Source: Sulfuricaulis sp040901545 | GTDB lineage: Bacteria; Pseudomonadota; Gammaproteobacteria; Acidiferrobacterales; Sulfurifustaceae | Direction: 5' to 3' | NCBI RefSeq assembly: GCF_040901545.1 | Contig: NZ_JBBDYL010000043.1 | Coordinates: forward strand, 44,891-108,890 | Length of the DNA stretch: 64,000 nt | Shown: positions 1 through 9,759 of the stretch, piece by piece | Position numbering within the stretch: position 1 is the first letter of the stretch | How the letters are laid out: each line of letters opens with the position of its first letter | Made by a program: the position numbers and the translations under genes | Notes under the pieces: generated by a model | Told to the model about the DNA's origin: nothing | The model's input: the letters and a program-made list of their open reading frames with translations, nothing else | Database searches by the model: none

Positions 1-428
1 TCGAACAAATGGCTTTGTCGCCGCATCCCCTGACGGTATTAGTGCTGACCAAAGTCACGGCGCATTGGATGCTGACGGGACTTCCGCTGGTGCTGATATC
101 TCCGCTTCTGGCGATTCAGATGTTTCTGCCGGAGTCGGCAATCGGAACGCTTACCCTTTCGCTGCTGCTCGGCACTCCGGTATTGAGTTTGCTTGGAGCC
201 GTCGGCGCCGCGCTGACACTGGGCTTGCGCGGCGGCGGCGTGCTGGTTTCGCTGTTGGTGCTGCCATTGTATACTCCGGTTCTGATTTTTGGCGCCGGTG
301 CGGTCGCGGGTGTCATTGCCGGCACCGACGTCGAAGCGCATTTTTCATTATTGGGAGCCTTTCTCGCGTTGGCCCTCGCGTTTGCTCCCTGGGCGGCAGC
401 CGCCGCGTTACGCGTATCCCTGGACTGA
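1..428 (+). CDS. ccmB: Heme exporter subunit CcmB (C-terminal part)
   Basis: The gene runs in from the left edge; the first whole codon is at base 3. The visible ~141 residues are very hydrophobic, with about four membrane segments and the conserved family stretch 'ALSPHPLTVLVLTKV' near the start of the fragment. CcmB is the membrane subunit that works with the ATPase CcmA and with CcmC to load heme onto CcmE in the periplasm. It is followed after 3 bp by ccmC, in the usual ccmBCDE order. Assignment rests on the motif, hydrophobicity and neighbours. Confidence 0.9.
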   Translation, partial: EQMALSPHPLTVLVLTKVTAHWMLTGLPLVLISPLLAIQMFLPESAIGTLTLSLLLGTPVLSLLGAVGAALTLGLRGGGVLVSLLVLPLYTPVLIFGAGAVAGVIAGTDVEAHFSLLGAFLALALAFAPWAAAAALRVSLD

Positions 429-431
429 TGC

Positions 432-1163
432 ATGCAACACAAGTACGCCTCGCCGAAATTTTTCTACACGCTTGCCGGACAACTGACGCCATGGGCCGCG
501 ATGATTACCGCCCTGCTGCTGGTAACCGGCCTGTATCTGGCCTTGTTCGTCGCCCCCGCGGATTATCAACAAGGCGAGAGTTACCGCATCATGTTCATCC
601 ACGTTCCCGCCGCGTGGATGTCGATGTTCATATACATGATGATGGCCGGCGCCGGCGCCGTTGCGCTCGTGTGGAACGTCAAGCTGGCCGAAATATTCGC
701 GAGCAATTGCGCGCCAATCGGCGCCTCCTTTACCTTGCTTACGCTGGCAACGGGATCGCTCTGGGGCAAACCGATGTGGGGCACCTGGTGGGCGTGGGAC
801 GCGCGCCTGACTTCGGAACTTATCCTGTTTTTCCTGTATATCGGCTACATGGCGTTGCAGGCCAGCATCGACGACCCGCGGCGGGCGGCGCGCGCCGCCG
901 CGATCCTCGCCCTGGTGGGCGTGGTCAACATTCCCGTCATCCACTTCTCGGTGGAGTGGTGGAACACGCTGCACCAGCCGGCCTCGGTTTCGAAAATCGG
1001 CGCACCCTCGATACATCCAAGCATGCTCGCGCCGCTGCTGTTGATGTCCTTGGCCTTTACCTTTTATTTTTTCACGGTGGCGCTGATGCGGATGCGCAAC
1101 GAAATCCTGGAGCGGGAGCGGCATACTACCTGGGTTGCTCGCGTACTCGATCCCGAATCATGA
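432..1163 (+). CDS. ccmC: Heme exporter protein CcmC
   Basis: A 243-residue membrane protein with six likely transmembrane helices. It carries the tryptophan-rich heme-handling motif 'WGTWWAWD' at residues 116-123 and two periplasmic histidines (about H57 in 'IHVPAAW' and H181 in 'WWNTLHQ') that match the axial heme ligands of characterised CcmC proteins. CcmC, with CcmD, presents heme for covalent attachment to CcmE. Its stop overlaps the ccmD start (ATGA), which indicates translational coupling. Confidence 0.96.
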   Translation: MQHKYASPKFFYTLAGQLTPWAAMITALLLVTGLYLALFVAPADYQQGESYRIMFIHVPAAWMSMFIYMMMAGAGAVALVWNVKLAEIFASNCAPIGASFTLLTLATGSLWGKPMWGTWWAWDARLTSELILFFLYIGYMALQASIDDPRRAARAAAILALVGVVNIPVIHFSVEWWNTLHQPASVSKIGAPSIHPSMLAPLLLMSLAFTFYFFTVALMRMRNEILERERHTTWVARVLDPES

Positions 1164-1330
1164 ATTGGTCGGAATTTTTTTCCATGGGCGGTTACGGGTT
1201 TTATGTTTGGACTGCTTATGCATTCGCCGCCCTGATTTTGATCTTCAATCTTTATCTGCCGCTGCGACGCCGCAAATCGGTACACCGGTTGTTGCGTGAA
1301 TTTTTTCGAATCAAGGGACAAACCCGATGA
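1160..1330 (+). CDS. ccmD: Heme exporter protein CcmD
   Basis: A 56-residue protein beginning with the ATG that overlaps the ccmC stop. It has one transmembrane helix (about residues 12-34) followed by a strongly basic tail (RRRKSVHRLLREFFRIK), the topology of CcmD. CcmD is a small adaptor that stabilises the CcmC-CcmE complex and release of holo-CcmE. Its stop overlaps the ccmE start. Family sequence conservation is low, so position and topology carry the call. Confidence 0.9.
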   Translation: MNWSEFFSMGGYGFYVWTAYAFAALILIFNLYLPLRRRKSVHRLLREFFRIKGQTR

Positions 1331-1785
1331 AAACAAGACACAAGCGCCTGGCCATTATCGTAACCGGTGTCATCGGGCTGACCGTCGCCGGCCTTTTCGT
1401 ATTAAACGCGTTTCGCAGCAACCTGGTGTTCTTTTATTCACCGACCGAGCTGCTGGAAGGCAAGGTGACCGTCGCCCCCGGAAAAACCATCCGCATCGGC
1501 GGCCTGGTCGAACAAGGCTCCGTACAGCGATCGCCCGATGGCCTGAAGGTCGATTTTGTCGTCACCGATCTCAATAAGAAGCTTCCGGTTCATTACGAAG
1601 GAATCCTGCCCGACCTGTTCCGCGAAGGGCAGGGTGTCGTGGCGCAGGGAAAAATGCTGGGCGATAACCGCTTTATTGCCAGCGAAGTATTGGCCAAACA
1701 CGATGAGAAATACATGCCGCCGGAAGCCGCGCAGGCGCTCAAAGGCGGCTCGTTCGCGCCAGGTGATGCAAAGAAAAACCCATGA
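1327..1785 (+). CDS. ccmE: Cytochrome c maturation heme chaperone CcmE
   Basis: A 152-residue protein with an N-terminal membrane anchor (about residues 9-28) and a periplasmic OB-fold domain. The covalent heme-binding histidine is H125 in 'VLAKHDEKY', with the conserved tyrosine at 129, giving the HxxxY form typical of Proteobacteria. CcmE carries heme from CcmC to the CcmF/H ligase. It overlaps ccmD upstream and ccmG downstream by 4 bp each. Confidence 0.97.
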   Translation: MKTRHKRLAIIVTGVIGLTVAGLFVLNAFRSNLVFFYSPTELLEGKVTVAPGKTIRIGGLVEQGSVQRSPDGLKVDFVVTDLNKKLPVHYEGILPDLFREGQGVVAQGKMLGDNRFIASEVLAKHDEKYMPPEAAQALKGGSFAPGDAKKNP

Positions 1786-2306
1786 AGAAATACGCGGTCC
1801 CGCTCGTCATGTTTGCCATCCTGGGCGCCCTGCTGGCCTATGGATTGAATCTCGACCCGCGCAAGATTCCCTCGCCCCTGATCGGCAAACCGTTGCCGGC
1901 GTTTTCGCTGCCCACCGTCGCCGACCCGGCGCGGCGGGTCAGCCGGGATGATTTGCTCGGGCGCGTTTACCTGCTCAATGTCTGGGCCTCGTGGTGCGCC
2001 GCTTGCCGGCAAGAACATCCGTTACTTAACGATTTGGCGCAACGTAAAGTCGTCCCCATCATCGGCCTGAACTACAAGGACAAGCGTGAAGATGCCGTGC
2101 GTTGGCTCGCGGAGCTGGGCGACCCGTATGAACTTAGCCTGGCGGACCTGGACGGAAGATTCGGGATTGATATCGGCGTCTACGGGGTACCGGAAACTTT
2201 CCTGATCGATAAACAGGGCGTCATCCGCTACAAGCACATCGGCCCGATCTCCGCGGAAGCGCTCGATAAAAAAATTCTGCCGCTGATTAAAGAAATTTCC
2301 CTGTAA
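1782..2306 (+). CDS. ccmG: Thiol:disulfide interchange protein CcmG/DsbE
   Basis: A 174-residue membrane-anchored thioredoxin-fold protein. The active site is 'WCAAC' (C72 and C75) and the cis-proline loop is visible in 'YGVPETFLI'. CcmG reduces apocytochrome c or CcmH thiols before heme ligation. It is the last + strand gene of this ccm block: ccmF, which usually precedes ccmG, lies on the opposite strand at 3736-5736. Confidence 0.95.
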   Translation: MKKYAVPLVMFAILGALLAYGLNLDPRKIPSPLIGKPLPAFSLPTVADPARRVSRDDLLGRVYLLNVWASWCAACRQEHPLLNDLAQRKVVPIIGLNYKDKREDAVRWLAELGDPYELSLADLDGRFGIDIGVYGVPETFLIDKQGVIRYKHIGPISAEALDKKILPLIKEISL

Positions 2307-2309
2307 TCC

Positions 2310-2325
2310 CCGCGCTTTCGCGCGG
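2310..2325. terminator. Short hairpin between convergent ccm blocks
   Basis: A 6-bp GC-only stem (CCGCGC/GCGCGG) with a TTTC loop lies 4 bp after the ccmG stop, between the convergent ccmG and ccmI. There is no clear T tract on either side, so intrinsic termination is uncertain. Confidence 0.35.
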
Positions 2326-2403
2326 CAAGATCAAATCAATTCGTCTTGCCTCGGTACCGCCGGTAATAATCGATAACCCGCGGAACGTACCACCGCGTCA
2401 AAG

Positions 2404-3282
2404 TTATTTTTCCCCCAATTTCTCGCGCGTCTTGTTGACGATGAGGCGCAAATGTTCGGCCTCTTGGCTGCCCGGCGGCATGGCAATCAGCAACCGTTCC
2501 CACTGGCCAAGCGCCTGCTTGTAGTCCCCATTCTGATAAGCCGCAAAACCCAGAAACCACATGGCATTCTGATTTTCCGGTTGGAGCTTTATCAGGTTAC
2601 TGTAGAGCGTGAAAACCCGCCCGGTTGTATTTTGCGGATTCTGCCGGTAGATAAACGCGGCATATTCCGATACCAATTCCGGATTGTTCGGATCGAGCTT
2701 ATAAGCACGATCATAGGCCGAGTTGGCTCCATCCATATTGCCCATGACCGAAAACGCGCGGCCCAATTGGTGCCATCCGGCGGCATCGTTCGGTTGCCCG
2801 GCCAGGCGTTTCTCCAGCCGCGCAACCATTTCCAGCGCCATGGGCGGCACGGAAGGATTCGATTGTGTTTGCGGACGGTACAGATACGAAAGCGTATCCC
2901 GCTGGCCCAAGGCATAAAGCCCGGCGGAAGTCAGCGGCAACAATATACCCAGCGTCGCCAGGCCGACCGCCCATCCCCGGCGGGAATCCTGCTTGGTTTT
3001 TTTCCTTTTCTTCTTGCCACCCAGCGATTCCAGTTCGCGCAGGGCGCTGGAGAGTTGCGCTTCGAGGCGGCGGCGCTCGTCACCGACAACATTGGCGTCA
3101 ATGTTGCGATCGCCTTCCTCGATATCGAGTTCATTCAATTGCACCAGCAGCCGTTCCCGCAGTTGCTCCAATTGATCGCGCCGCTCGCCGTTGTCGTCCG
3201 CCATGGATCGTGCGAGCGGACGTGTCACGTACCAGACCGTGACCAATGCAATCAGCGCAGCAAAAACGTAGAACCAAGTCAT
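2404..3282 (-). CDS. ccmI: Cytochrome c biogenesis TPR protein CcmI
   Basis: A 292-residue protein with an N-terminal membrane helix (residues 1-22), a basic coiled-coil-prone region, a second helix around residues 105-125, and C-terminal TPR repeats (for example 'DAAGWHQLGRAFSVMGN'). This matches CcmI (the C-terminal part of E. coli CcmH), which binds apocytochrome c and hands it to the ligase. It overlaps the ccmH stop by 4 bp and is the last gene of the leftward ccmF-ccmH-ccmI block. Confidence 0.92.
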   Translation of the reverse strand: MTWFYVFAALIALVTVWYVTRPLARSMADDNGERRDQLEQLRERLLVQLNELDIEEGDRNIDANVVGDERRRLEAQLSSALRELESLGGKKKRKKTKQDSRRGWAVGLATLGILLPLTSAGLYALGQRDTLSYLYRPQTQSNPSVPPMALEMVARLEKRLAGQPNDAAGWHQLGRAFSVMGNMDGANSAYDRAYKLDPNNPELVSEYAAFIYRQNPQNTTGRVFTLYSNLIKLQPENQNAMWFLGFAAYQNGDYKQALGQWERLLIAMPPGSQEAEHLRLIVNKTREKLGEK

Positions 3283-3728
3283 GTTTTGCCTTGGCGGCGG
3301 GCCGCGCGTACCCGCTCGGCATCCTGCTTGGAAAGCGGTGGCGGCGGAGGCAGTGTCGGGCGTAATCGGCGTCGCAGAAACGCAAAACCGGACGCACCGA
3401 CGACTATTACCAGTATGACCGGCGCCAACCAGATCAACGTACCCGCCCCGCTTGTGCGCGGCTTCATCAGCACGTAATCCCCATAACGCTCGACAAAATA
3501 ATTCATGATTTCGCCGCGCGTTTTCCCGGCCTTGATCTGTTCACGAATGATGGAGCGCATGTCCTGCGCCAGGTCGGCGTTGGATTCGGAAACCGGCTGG
3601 TTCTGGCAAACGGTGCAACGCAGATCCTTGGCGATTTCGAGCATTTGCCGCTCGAGCGGGTCCTCCGAGACCTGCGCCGCCAATACCGGCATGGCCACGA
3701 AAAAAAACAGATAAATCAGGAATCGCAT
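3279..3728 (-). CDS. ccmH: Cytochrome c maturation protein CcmH
   Basis: A 149-residue protein with an N-terminal signal sequence (cleavage near 'VLAAQ'), the redox motif 'LRCTVCQN' (C38, C41) and one C-terminal transmembrane helix ending in a basic proline-rich tail. CcmH keeps the apocytochrome CXXCH thiols reduced and partners CcmF in heme ligation. It starts 7 bp after the ccmF stop and overlaps ccmI. Confidence 0.96.
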   Translation of the reverse strand: MRFLIYLFFFVAMPVLAAQVSEDPLERQMLEIAKDLRCTVCQNQPVSESNADLAQDMRSIIREQIKAGKTRGEIMNYFVERYGDYVLMKPRTSGAGTLIWLAPVILVIVVGASGFAFLRRRLRPTLPPPPPLSKQDAERVRAARRQGKT

Positions 3729-3735
3729 CTTTTCT

Positions 3736-5736
<2,001 letters not shown>

Positions 5737-6046
5737 TTAAATTCAACTCCCGGGAGAAATTCAACGGAGGCAAGCTGTCATATCTTCGTCATCAATAAGA
5801 GTTATCAGGTTATCCTATAGCAGTGCATTCGTATAGAGTCGGGTGACACTTCCGGTACTGCTATGGTGATTTTGCCAGACTAGTAGGCTGGAAAACTTGA
5901 TGGCCGTCAATCTACTCACAGATTTTGTGCATAAGTTTGTGTGCAAATGACATGGAACGGCTCCGATGTGGTAGACGTACCGCGCGGCTGTCATATTGAA
6001 TATTTTTTAAACAAATCGGACGGGAAAATTACTAATAAAAAGGGAC
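5737..6046. other. Intergenic region between ccmF and RDD gene
   Basis: A 310-bp stretch between divergent genes that must hold the promoters for both ccmF-H-I and the RDD gene. It is more AT-rich near the right end. A weak inverted repeat (TAGCAGT/ACTGCTA, about 5819-5865, 40-nt loop) is visible. No coding sequence or firm promoter was recognised. It marks the left edge of the accessory region. Confidence 0.5.
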
Positions 6047-6475
6047 ATGACGACCGATTTCCCACCCCCCGGGTTTTTGCGCCGCCTTGGCGCTATGGCC
6101 TACGATGGCCTGCTGTTGCTGGCCTTATTAATGATGCTCAGTTACCCCTACGTCTGGCTGACAGCTAGTGACAAGCCCGTCCTGTTCGTCAAAACGCTGT
6201 ACCAGCTCTATCTGCTCGCCATTTGTTTCTTATTCTACGCCGGCTTCTGGATCCGTGGCGGACAAACGCTCGGCATGCGCGCCTGGCGCCTGAAACTGGT
6301 CGCACAAAACGGCGCTCCGATCGGTTGGGCCATCGCTGTTAAGCGCTTCGCTTTGGCGTGGATTTCCTTGCTCTGCCTCGGCCTGGGTTTCCTCTGGATA
6401 CTCTTCAATCAGGACAAACTCGCCTGGCATGACCGGTGGTCGGGGACGAGGTTGATCTTGTTGCCAAGAACCTAA
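6047..6475 (+). CDS. RDD-family membrane protein
   Basis: A 142-residue protein with about three transmembrane helices and the RDD-family features: a charged N-terminal region 'GFLRRLGAMAYDGLLLLAL', the central 'GQTLGMRAWRLKLV', and a C-terminal 'KLAWHDRWSGTRLIL'. RDD proteins are small inner-membrane proteins of mostly unknown, possibly transport-related, function. Bases 6122-6449 recur identically at 8566-8893, and a shorter tail fragment lies at 9588-9641. This copy alone keeps the N-terminus, so it is the intact one. Confidence 0.85.
   Translation: MTTDFPPPGFLRRLGAMAYDGLLLLALLMMLSYPYVWLTASDKPVLFVKTLYQLYLLAICFLFYAGFWIRGGQTLGMRAWRLKLVAQNGAPIGWAIAVKRFALAWISLLCLGLGFLWILFNQDKLAWHDRWSGTRLILLPRT
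6122..6449 (+). repeat. 328-bp direct repeat, copy 1
   Basis: Appears identical base for base to 8566-8893, in the same orientation, offset 2444 bp. It covers most of the RDD gene from the second half of its first helix to 'WSGT'. The two copies flank the sorAB genes. Confidence 0.93.
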
Positions 6476-6531
6476 GAAGACCGTCTAAACATCATTAACC
6501 TGTTGGTCAATTTACCCTTGGCAACTTCGGA

Positions 6532-6560
6532 TTGACAACATTACCCGGCGGTGATTACAT
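6532..6560 (+). promoter_or_regulatory. Possible sigma-70 promoter for sorAB
   Basis: A perfect -35 hexamer TTGACA at 6532-6537 is followed after 17 bp by TTACAT at 6555-6560, a poor -10. It sits about 68 bp upstream of the sorA start. The spacing is right; the weak -10 keeps confidence low. Confidence 0.35.
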
Positions 6561-6627
6561 GGTTTTGATGTCCGAAGTTAGAATGACAATTTAGCGTACT
6601 CATTCCGACTGATGCCGAGGAGGATGT

Positions 6628-7926
6628 ATGAGAAAGGAATTATTACCCGGACGGGTGCAAAAGGAAGTCACCTACCCCACGCCACCGGCAGCTCTAACCA
6701 ACTCAAGTCGCCGGAAATTTCTTAAAGGCAGTTCGTTGTTCGCAATCTCAACAGCGGTCGGCGCGCACGTTCCTTTCGCGCGCTTTTTCCCAGATGGATT
6801 GATACCGGTTGCCCTGGCGCAGGGGGCGGTGGATTTCTCCGCCATCGGCAAGAACCATGAGCTGGTTGTCCTCGGCGACAAGCCTCTGGTCATGGAGACA
6901 CCGGCGCATTTGCTCGATGACGACATCACGCCGATCGAGCAATTGTTCACCCGCAATAACGGCTTACCACCCGACCGGGCGTCGATAGATGTCGCCAATT
7001 GGACGCTGACGATCGACGGCGAGTCAGTGATGAAGGAAGTAAAGTTTACGTTAGCGGAACTTAAGAACCGCTTCCGCATCGTGACGCAACATCTCTGGAT
7101 CGAATGCGCCGGTAACGGCCGCGCCAGCTTCTACCCGCCGGCGAAGGGCAATCAGTGGACGTACGGCGGCGTCGGATTTCCAATGTGGACCGGTGTTCTG
7201 CTGCGCGATGTGCTCAAGACGGTGGATGTGAAGCAGGACGCCGTCTACTTCGCTTATTACAGCGCCGATGCGCATCTTTCCGGCGATACCAGCAAGCCCG
7301 TGATATCGCGCGGCGCGCCGATCACCAAGGCAAGGCAAGGAGACGTGATGCTGGCGTGGGCGGTCAACGGCGGGGACCTGCCGATATTGCATGGTTACCC
7401 GTTGCGCCTGGTGGTTGGCGGCTATCCGGGTTCGGTGTCCGGCAAGTGGTTACAGCGCATATCGATTCGCAACAAAGTCCACGATGGCCCGAAGATGGGA
7501 GGAACCGACTACCGCGTAGCGTGCGAGCCGATCGCGCCCGGCGAGGAATCCAAGAACTACTGCATCCTCGAACAAATGCCGGTGAAATCACTGATTACGT
7601 TCCCGCGTTCGGGCATCCAGCATGAGTTCGGTCAGCCAATGACGGTGCGCGGTCAAGCGTGGACCGGACAGAAGCAGGTCCAGGAGGTTCATGTGTCGTA
7701 CAACTTTGGACAGACCTGGGTCGCCACGCAATTGAAATCAGCACGTAATCCGTCCGGCCCGCAACGCTTCTCAGCCGATCTGAAGTTTTCGCAGAAGGGC
7801 TATTACGAAATCTGGGCGCGCGCTACCGACAATACCGGCAAGATGCAGCCGATGGTCACCCCCGGATGGAACGCCGGCGGATACGGCAGCAACGCCATGC
7901 ACCGCATCGCGGTGCGCGTGGTGTGA
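6628..7926 (+). CDS. sorA: Sulfite dehydrogenase molybdopterin subunit (SorA/SoxC family)
   Basis: A 432-residue periplasmic molybdoenzyme of the sulfite oxidase family. The N-terminus carries a twin-arginine signal 'SRRKFLK' (residues 27-33) followed by a hydrophobic stretch, so it is exported folded with its cofactor. The molybdenum-ligating cysteine is C160 in 'IECAGNGR', and a C-terminal Mo-co dimerisation domain follows. The GNGR form also occurs in SoxC, but the small monoheme cytochrome encoded next door favours a SorAB-type sulfite:cytochrome c oxidoreductase. A strong AGGAGG lies 6 bp before the ATG. The gene sits between two copies of the RDD repeat. Confidence 0.85.
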   Translation: MRKELLPGRVQKEVTYPTPPAALTNSSRRKFLKGSSLFAISTAVGAHVPFARFFPDGLIPVALAQGAVDFSAIGKNHELVVLGDKPLVMETPAHLLDDDITPIEQLFTRNNGLPPDRASIDVANWTLTIDGESVMKEVKFTLAELKNRFRIVTQHLWIECAGNGRASFYPPAKGNQWTYGGVGFPMWTGVLLRDVLKTVDVKQDAVYFAYYSADAHLSGDTSKPVISRGAPITKARQGDVMLAWAVNGGDLPILHGYPLRLVVGGYPGSVSGKWLQRISIRNKVHDGPKMGGTDYRVACEPIAPGEESKNYCILEQMPVKSLITFPRSGIQHEFGQPMTVRGQAWTGQKQVQEVHVSYNFGQTWVATQLKSARNPSGPQRFSADLKFSQKGYYEIWARATDNTGKMQPMVTPGWNAGGYGSNAMHRIAVRVV

Positions 7927-8261
7927 GGGCTCGTTGGGCGGCGGCGTTGACCGCTGCCCTGATCGTGGTGCAAGTCGCCGCCGCGGACAAACCCGTGGAC
8001 CCACAAACCGGGCTGGTAATCGACAATGGCTTCGCGATCGTCAAGCAGTTTTGCACTGCCTGCCACTCCGCGCGCCTCATTACGCAATCCGGCAAAACCC
8101 GCGCGGGTTGGATCGACTCAATCCGCTGGATGCAGAAAACCCAAGGGCTGTGGCCGCTTGAGCCATTTGAAAACGAGATCCTAGATTACCTGAGCACCCA
8201 CTACGGTGTGCCACCGGCCGCCGCTCCTCTGCGACCGCCTGTGGCGCCGTTGTCACGTTAA
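7923..8261 (+). CDS. sorB: Monoheme cytochrome c subunit (SorB-like)
   Basis: A ~112-residue exported cytochrome c. A GTG start at 7923 overlaps the sorA stop and gives a clean signal peptide (VRARWAAALTAALIVVQVAA). A single heme site 'CTACH' follows, with a possible distal Met in 'RWMQKTQG'. It is expected to accept electrons from the sorA product and pass them to the respiratory chain; the size fits SorB and is much smaller than diheme SoxD. An upstream ATG at 7866 would add a basic, unlikely leader. Confidence 0.82.
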   Translation: MRARWAAALTAALIVVQVAAADKPVDPQTGLVIDNGFAIVKQFCTACHSARLITQSGKTRAGWIDSIRWMQKTQGLWPLEPFENEILDYLSTHYGVPPAAAPLRPPVAPLSR

Positions 8262-8428
8262 GCGCACCGACAACTTTGCGTTTTACGTTTAAGTACGACC
8301 GAATTGAACAACGGTGGTTTGAGCCAACCTGGCGCTAACGGACACTTTTGAAGGTTGACAATTCCGGTTGGTGGTGTCGGATGGGAAAGCCGGGTCAGCT
8401 CACGGGCCCCATTTCCCCGGAACGAAGA

Positions 8429-8551
8429 TTACCTACCTCCCACGGCAAAGAACAACGCGAACGAAACCAACAGGCCGTGCAGCAAAGCCGCCGCGATGGT
8501 ACGGCGAATCGCAGCCGTGAGCGCGCGCGGCTGCGCGGCATAGCGCAGAAA
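8429..8551 (-). pseudogene. 3' fragment of a second, diverged menA-like gene
   Basis: Read leftward, this stretch encodes about 40 residues, including 'LRYAAQPRALTAAIRRT' and 'AALLHGLL', ending at a TAA. It is clearly homologous to the C-terminus of the intact UbiA-family gene at 20543-21484 ('FRYATQPRALTAAIRRT') but differs at many bases and at the last residues, so it is not a recent copy. It breaks off at 8551 next to an AATAGGGTCAG sequence and the second RDD repeat. Confidence 0.85.
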
Positions 8552-8565
8552 TAGGGTCAGGTCTT

Positions 8566-8893
8566 GCCTTATTAATGATGCTCAGTTACCCCTACGTCTG
8601 GCTGACAGCTAGTGACAAGCCCGTCCTGTTCGTCAAAACGCTGTACCAGCTCTATCTGCTCGCCATTTGTTTCTTATTCTACGCCGGCTTCTGGATCCGT
8701 GGCGGACAAACGCTCGGCATGCGCGCCTGGCGCCTGAAACTGGTCGCACAAAACGGCGCTCCGATCGGTTGGGCCATCGCTGTTAAGCGCTTCGCTTTGG
8801 CGTGGATTTCCTTGCTCTGCCTCGGCCTGGGTTTCCTCTGGATACTCTTCAATCAGGACAAACTCGCCTGGCATGACCGGTGGTCGGGGACGA
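8566..8893 (+). repeat. 328-bp direct repeat, copy 2
   Basis: Second copy of 6122-6449 in the same orientation. It begins abruptly after AATAGGGTCAGGTCTT. After base 8893 the coding frame continues, but the sequence differs from copy 1 (TKIILLPKN instead of TRLILLPRT). Confidence 0.93.
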
Positions 8894-8922
8894 AAATAAT
8901 TTTATTGCCTAAAAACCAATAG
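8575..8922 (+). pseudogene. RDD-family gene lacking its 5' end
   Basis: An open frame of 115 residues starting at an internal methionine (MMLSYPYVW). It lacks the N-terminal RDD signature and half of the first helix present in the copy at 6047. The last ten residues differ from copy 1, so copy 2 has its own natural 3' end while its 5' end was lost at the junction with the menA fragment. No ribosome-binding site is seen. Probably not a functional gene. Confidence 0.75.
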
Positions 8923-8960
8923 CTCCCCAAGTCCATATTATTTTAACTCTGGTTGGGGCT

Positions 8961-9224
8961 TTATTTTCCGTAATGGTATCGGCATGCCAAGATAAATATT
9001 TTTCCTTGGACGACCTTGTAAACCAATCGGTGTTCTTCCGTTATACGACGCGACCAATAACCGGCCAATTCGTGCTTCAAGGGTTCGGGCTTGCCAATGC
9101 CATGGAAAGCATCCTTCGCGATAGCCTCGATTAAACGGTTGAGACGCTTGTGGACCCTGGGGTCCTTGGCCTGCCACCAGAGATAATCTTCCCACGCCTC
9201 ATCCGCCCATACGACCGGCTTCAT
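8961..9224 (-). CDS. yoeB: Toxin YoeB (mRNA interferase)
   Basis: An 87-residue RelE-superfamily ribosome-dependent endoribonuclease. The catalytic residues of E. coli YoeB are all present, shifted by one: E47 in 'GKPEPLKHEL', R66 in 'TEEHRLVY', and the C-terminal H84-Y85 in 'CRYHYGK'. It cleaves mRNA in the ribosomal A site when freed from YefM. It overlaps the antitoxin stop by 4 bp (ATGA), so the two are co-translated. Confidence 0.96.
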   Translation of the reverse strand: MKPVVWADEAWEDYLWWQAKDPRVHKRLNRLIEAIAKDAFHGIGKPEPLKHELAGYWSRRITEEHRLVYKVVQGKIFILACRYHYGK

Positions 9225-9472
9225 TTAATCAGTCGCCGTTTCTTCCCCTTTCCGCTTTCGATCTGCTTCAGCGCGTTCCTCAGGCGGCGTCGCATCGCCG
9301 GACTGCGCGCCAGATAGGCCGTCTCCTGCCACGATTCGTAATCCTCCATGGATACCAGTACGGCGGAGGCGCCTTTCTGGCGCGTGATGATGATGGGCGC
9401 GTGATCCTCGTTAACCTCGTCGATCGCCTTGGCGAGGTTATTGCGGATGGCAGTGTAAGTAAGCGTTTTCAT
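9221..9472 (-). CDS. yefM: Antitoxin YefM
   Basis: An 83-residue Phd/YefM-family antitoxin starting at 'MKTLTYTAIRNNLAKAID', the family N-terminus; a longer frame to 9496 adds eight atypical residues. The N-terminal part binds DNA and the C-terminal tail (ESGKGKKRRLIK region) covers the YoeB active site. A TGTACA core lies upstream at 9485-9490, as in known yefM operators, which suggests autorepression. Confidence 0.95.
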   Translation of the reverse strand: MKTLTYTAIRNNLAKAIDEVNEDHAPIIITRQKGASAVLVSMEDYESWQETAYLARSPAMRRRLRNALKQIESGKGKKRRLIK

Positions 9473-9484
9473 GGAACTGGAACC

Positions 9485-9490
9485 TGTACA
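9485..9490 (-). promoter_or_regulatory. YefM operator core TGTACA
   Basis: The hexamer TGTACA, the known core of E. coli yefM-yoeB operators, lies 13 bp upstream of the yefM ATG. A plausible leftward promoter (TTGTGC, 18 bp, TAGGAT) ends about 20 bp further upstream. Only one core is obvious here, whereas characterised operators have two. Confidence 0.5.
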
Positions 9491-9587
9491 GATCATTGAA
9501 CATACTTATCCTAGCACGGTTTTCAGCGCCTGCACAAACATCGTGTTTATACTTTGATCCTGACGCGGGAGAGATCCGGTGCGGATC

Positions 9588-9641
9588 ATGTCCAACCGCG
9601 ACAAACTCACGTGGCATGACCGGTGGTTGGGGACAAGGTGA
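9588..9641 (+). pseudogene. RDD gene 3' tail fragment (third copy)
   Basis: The frame reads 'DKLTWHDRWLGTR' then stop, matching 'DKLAWHDRWSGTR' of the RDD genes, with several base changes. It is a short remnant in an otherwise featureless 9497-9759 interval, and shows that the RDD 3' end has been copied at least twice locally. Confidence 0.7.
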
Positions 9642-9759
9642 GGCGTACCCGTTTCCACGGACACATGGTTAAGGAACAACAGTCTGCACTTCATACCGCA
9701 CCGGACTGACGTAGTCGAGAGTCTCGTGATTAAGGGCGTGAATAAGTGAATTGAATAAG

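Noticed and set aside
65..1330. 421-residue frame across ccmB and ccmC
   Set aside because: Only its last 56 codons are real (ccmD); the rest is a shadow of ccmB and ccmC.
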